From the NCBI GenBank assembly GCA_964017155.1, contig OZ024857.1, positions 7,482,190 to 7,546,189 of the forward strand: a stretch of DNA of 64,000 bases, in the 5' to 3' direction. The notes below the pieces were generated by a model. That model ran no database searches and was not told the origin of the DNA. It worked only from the letters and a program-made list of their open reading frames with translations. The position numbers were made by a program, and so were the translations under genes. Position 1 is the first letter of the stretch. Each line of letters starts with the position of its first letter. Origin of the DNA: Oasisia sp. SBJ-2009. Its lineage: Eukaryota > Annelida > Polychaeta > Sabellida > Siboglinidae. This document shows positions 61,501-64,000 of the stretch, one piece after another.

Positions 61501-64000
61501 CCCTAGCCTGGGTATTTTTGTATCTGTTATATGGAATAAACACGGCCAGTCTCAATTTTGTGGTCACTCTGACACATAAAACTATACCTTAGTCTACATA
61601 TATAATTGCAATATCAGCAGTGAGAGAAAGGAACAATGACTAGTTACACTATCTAGACATCTAAGAATCCATACAAATCTGACATTGCACCCACCAACCA
61701 TTATTTGTTAAAACCTCATTCAGATCCACTTCATGTCTATTTTAGGTAATATGAATGCCAACAGATTCTGACTTATAGGGTTATATAATTATATAATTAT
61801 AGGAGACAGTGAAACTGGTATTGCCAGGAATGTACCAGGGAGGTACTATCAGACCTAACTAATGGAGTCATGATCAAAGTCTGCTTCTCTTTTCTACATC
61901 AATGTCTCTCTATGTCTCTAACAGGGGATTAAACCACATTGTGTGAATACAGCAGTCACATTGTGTGAATGCAGCTGCCACATTGTGTGAATGCAGCAGC
62001 CACATTGTGTGAATGCAGCAGTCACATTGTGTGAATGCAGCAGCCACATTGTGTGAATACAGCAGTCACATTGTGTGAATGCAGCAGTCACATTGTGTGA
62101 ATGCAGCAGCCACATTGTGTGAATGCAGCAGTCACATTGTGTGAATGCAGCAGCCACATTGTGTGAATGCAGCAGCCACATTGTGTGAATGCAGCTGCCA
62201 CATTGTGTGAATGCAGCAGTCACATTGTGTGAATGCAGCAGTCACATTGTGCGAATGTAGCAGCCACATTGTGTGGATGCAGCTGCCACATTGTGCGAAT
62301 GTAGCAGTCACATTGTGTGAATACAGCTGCCACATTGTGTGGATGCAGCAGTCACATTGTGTGAATGCAGCAGTCACATTGTGTGAATGTAGCAGTCACA
62401 TTGTGCGAATACAGCAGTCACATTGTGCGAATGCAGCAGTCACATTGTGTGAATGCAGCAGTCACATTGTGTGAATGCAGCAGTCACATTGTGTGAATGC
62501 AGCAGTCACATGGTGTGAATGCAGCAGTCACATTGTGTGAATGCAGCAGTCACATTGTGTGAATACAGCTGCCACATTGTGTGAATACAGCTGCCACATT
62601 GTGTGAATACAGCTGCCACATTGTGTGAATACAGCTGCCACATTGTGTGAATGCAGCTGCCACATTGTGTGAATACAGCTGCCACATTGTGTGAATACAG
62701 CTGCCACTCTCAACAAAGTAAATTTCTGGGTTTGTCACTTACAAATGACAATGTGTCTTTAACCGCACAAGCTCAAACACAGCCACATTGTGTGAATGCA
62801 GGAACAGGACAGTCACTGGGACTGGAGGTTTGTATTCAAGATACAGTTATCTACTTCCACTCCACTCAGCTAGCCAAGTGATCAGAATGCAGTTAATATC
62901 AATAAGGTATATGATGTTTCATTCTATAGATGTTTTGAATATTAATTTTTTATGTTTGTCACCTACAGGTGACAATGTGCCACAGTCACACCACATCAAA
63001 AGATAATTAAGCATCAAAATAAACTCAACTTGCATTTACAAAATATAAATAGTTTTGACGATATAACTTAACTGCAGTGGACAGTCACCAATACCCAGTT
63101 ATTGATTAGCCATGGTCCCAATCAAACACTACCTTAACTGTTTTGGGTACAATTCAGCCATGCTGCAATTACAGTGTGATCATAAATATCCACCACTATC
63201 TATAGCCAGGTAATTTCTCATACAGCTGCCTGAACTGGAACAACGTAGAGTGACATTTGCCAGTTAATTGTTACCTTGTTGTTGACGGCGGCCATGGACT
63301 TGTTGTACACAGTTAATTGTTACCTTGTTGTTGACGGCGGCCATGGACTTGTTGTACACAGTTAATTGTTACCTTGTTGTTGACCGCGGCCATGGACTTG
63401 TTGTACACAGTTAATTGTTCCCTTGTTGTTGACGGCGGCCATGGACTTGTTGTACACAGTTAATTGTTACCTTGTTGTTGACGGTGGCCATGGACTTGTT
63501 GTACACAGTTAATTGTTACCTTGTTGTTGACGGCGGCCATGGACTTGTTGTACACAGTTAATTGTTACCTTGTTGTTGACGGTGGCCATGGACTTGTTGT
63601 ACACAGTTAATTGTTACCTTGTTGTTGACGGCGGCCATGGACTTGTTGTACACAGTTAATTGTTACCTTGTTGTTGACGGTGGCCATGGACTTGTTGTAC
63701 ACAGTTAATTGTTACCTTGTTGTTGACGGCGGCCATGGACTTGTTGTACACAGTTAATTGTTACCTTGTTGTTGACGGTGGCCATGGACTTGTTGTACAC
63801 AGTTAATTGTTACCTTGTTGTTGACGGCGGCCATGGACTTGTTGTACACAGTTAATTGTTACCTTGTTGTTGACGGTGGCCATGGACTTGTTGTACACAG
63901 TTAATTGTTACCTTGTTGTTGACGGCGGCAATGGACTTGTTGTACACAGTTAATTGTTACCTTGTTGTTGACGGTGGCCATGGACTTGTTGTACACAGTT
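52432..64000 (-). CDS. MLST8: MLST8: TOR-complex WD40 subunit, 3' half
   Basis: Three exons on the - strand (61150-61026, 55107-54965, 52550-52432) encode the last 128 residues of mLST8/LST8, the seven-bladed WD40 propeller that binds the TOR kinase domain in TORC1 and TORC2. [57 protein letters not shown] and [12 protein letters not shown] match the family in order. Phases are 0, 2, 1 and all junctions are GT-AG. The loop before RWVWDC is shorter than in vertebrates. The preceding exon ends in MAAVNNK, present as many tandem copies at 63262-64000; its remainder and the 5' half lie beyond the window. It converges on the channel gene. Confidence 0.93.
52551..54053. other. MLST8 last intron, unique part
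   Basis: Holds a SINE remnant near 53,900; otherwise AT-rich. A 66-codon ORF at 53005-53205 is not recognised. Confidence 0.5.
53850..53995. mobile_element. SINE remnant
   Basis: AGAGTGAACAAACTTGCTC followed by a degraded tRNA-like tail (GATGCGCTGACAACTGTGCC) resembles the SINE at 5290. It lies in the last MLST8 intron. Confidence 0.5.
54054..54970 (-). repeat. 26-bp array of MLST8 splice-donor sequence
   Basis: About 35 copies of 26 bp (27 in a variant). On the - strand the unit contains TCATCACAG/GTGAGTGTC, homologous to the true junction TCATCACTG/GTGAGTGTC at 54965. A second subfamily reads CATGTAGAGTG and has lost the donor. The array starts at the exon itself. Confidence 0.95.
54965..55107 (-). 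CDS. MLST8: MLST8 penultimate exon
   Basis: 143 nt, acceptor ACTTGGCAG at the high end, donor ACTG/GTGAGTG at the low end. It encodes [16 protein letters not shown] and [17 protein letters not shown]. The 8-9 exon bases before the donor plus 17 intron bases are the unit of the 26-bp array that follows immediately. Confidence 0.95.
55108..57260. other. MLST8 intron, unique part
   Basis: Contains a 26-bp direct repeat (CACTACTGAATATCATAATT at 56173 and 56238). Nothing coding recognised. Confidence 0.5.
57261..57730. repeat. 64-bp minisatellite, about 7 copies
   Basis: Unit: GGTATGGTGGACTTGGTGG, TAGAAACAACCCAAGCC, TACAGTAGGGAGCTGG, TTCCTCATCACA; nearly identical copies suggest recent expansion. 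Confidence 0.97.
57820..57967. repeat. Two-copy 73-bp tandem duplication
   Basis: GTTTGCTTAATRTTTCACTT and CTATCATTGTACTTC occur twice. Confidence 0.85.
58428..59310. repeat. 19-bp minisatellite, about 46 copies
   Basis: Unit ATGTCTACCATCCATGTTT with C/T and A/G variants. All + strand frames are open because the period (19) has no stop in any phase. Confidence 0.97.
59311..60252. other. MLST8 intron, unique part
   Basis: Short (TA)n at 60072-60092 and a GGGA-rich tract at 60100-60170. Between 59815 and 60020 there are loose repeats of a CACTGTACTAATKTCAC-like motif about 60 bp apart. Confidence 0.5.
60253..60745. repeat. 15-bp minisatellite, about 33 copies
   Basis: Unit GTGCTCTACTTGCGG with TTGTGG and CTTCTTGTA variants. 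Confidence 0.97.
61026..61150 (-). CDS. MLST8: MLST8 exon: GNCYIW to SPDST
   Basis: 125 nt, acceptor CACGTTTCAG, donor CCAC/GTAAGT on the - strand. It starts [11 protein letters not shown] and ends KCKFSPDS plus two bases of Thr, completed by the next exon. Strong match to the family WD repeat 5-6 region. Confidence 0.95.
61151..61929. other. MLST8 intron, unique part
   Basis: Nothing recognised; a short duplication (AGTTGTTTGCGGGAGAA) at 61337-61375. Confidence 0.5.
61930..62706. repeat. 22-bp minisatellite, about 35 copies
   Basis: Unit CACATTGTGTGAATGCAGCA plus GC/GT. A solitary copy remains at 62780-62800. Confidence 0.97.
63186..63261. mobile_element. SINE fragment abutting the 49-bp array
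   Basis: ATATCCACCACTATCTATAG, then ACAGCTGCCTGAACTGGAAC and CGTAGAGTGACATTTGCC match the body of the SINE at 5458-5535 with few differences. It ends exactly where the MLST8 49-bp array begins. Confidence 0.7.
63262..64000 (-). repeat. MLST8: 49-bp array carrying MLST8 exon end plus splice donor
   Basis: About 15 tandem copies of a 49-bp unit, running off the right edge. On the - strand each copy encodes [11 protein letters not shown] and ends AACAACAAG/GTAACA, an in-phase-0 donor for the GNCYIW exon. The genuine exon end is probably the outermost copy, outside the window. From about 63430 onward copies alternate GGCGG and GGTGG, giving a 98-bp dimer structure. The low end abuts a SINE remnant. 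Confidence 0.9.

Overview
The window is animal genomic DNA. Its protein-coding sequence is split into short exons with GT-AG introns of 0.4 to 10 kb, and it carries a non-LTR retrotransposon, tRNA-derived SINE pieces and an extreme load of micro- and minisatellites. By my own addition, roughly a third of the 64 kb is tandem repeat. The gene content fits a marine invertebrate, probably a lophotrochozoan such as a mollusc. That placement is an inference; no lineage-diagnostic gene is present.

Two genes can be read with confidence. On the + strand, eight exons between 26,081 and 46,080 encode most of a pentameric ligand-gated ion channel: the ligand-binding domain from about beta-2 onward, M1 to M4 and the C-terminus. 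It lacks both Cys-loop cysteines and has only about a dozen residues between M3 and M4. Its N-terminal exon(s) were not found upstream. On the - strand, converging on it, are the last three exons of MLST8 (WD40 subunit of the TOR kinase complexes; stop at 52,432), plus repeated copies of the 3' end of the preceding exon at 63,262-64,000.

Layout: 1-25 kb is repeat-dominated non-coding DNA with 24-, 26-, 28-, 29-, 37-, 45- and 54-bp arrays, a 558-bp (AGGC)n block, one 470-bp foldback MITE, one smaller hairpin element and SINE copies; I recognise no gene there. 26-46 kb is the channel gene, with an antisense decayed RTE-like LINE and a 1,087-bp palindromic TA-flanked element in its introns. 46-52 kb is the interval between the convergent genes and holds a 28-bp array. 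52-64 kb is MLST8, with arrays in each visible intron.

The most unusual signal is where the arrays sit. Several are built from, or start exactly at, splice junctions. A 26-bp array after the penultimate MLST8 exon repeats the exon end plus the GTGAGT donor about 35 times. A 49-bp array repeats the end of an upstream MLST8 exon plus its donor about 15 times and runs off the window. In the channel gene, a 5-bp array starts at the M1 donor, a 16-bp duplication copies the M4 donor, a 26-bp array 3 kb downstream is flanked by a copy of the first donor, and two acceptors are preceded at once by tandem repeats. These look like minisatellites nucleated at exon-intron boundaries, flooding the transcripts with decoy splice sites.
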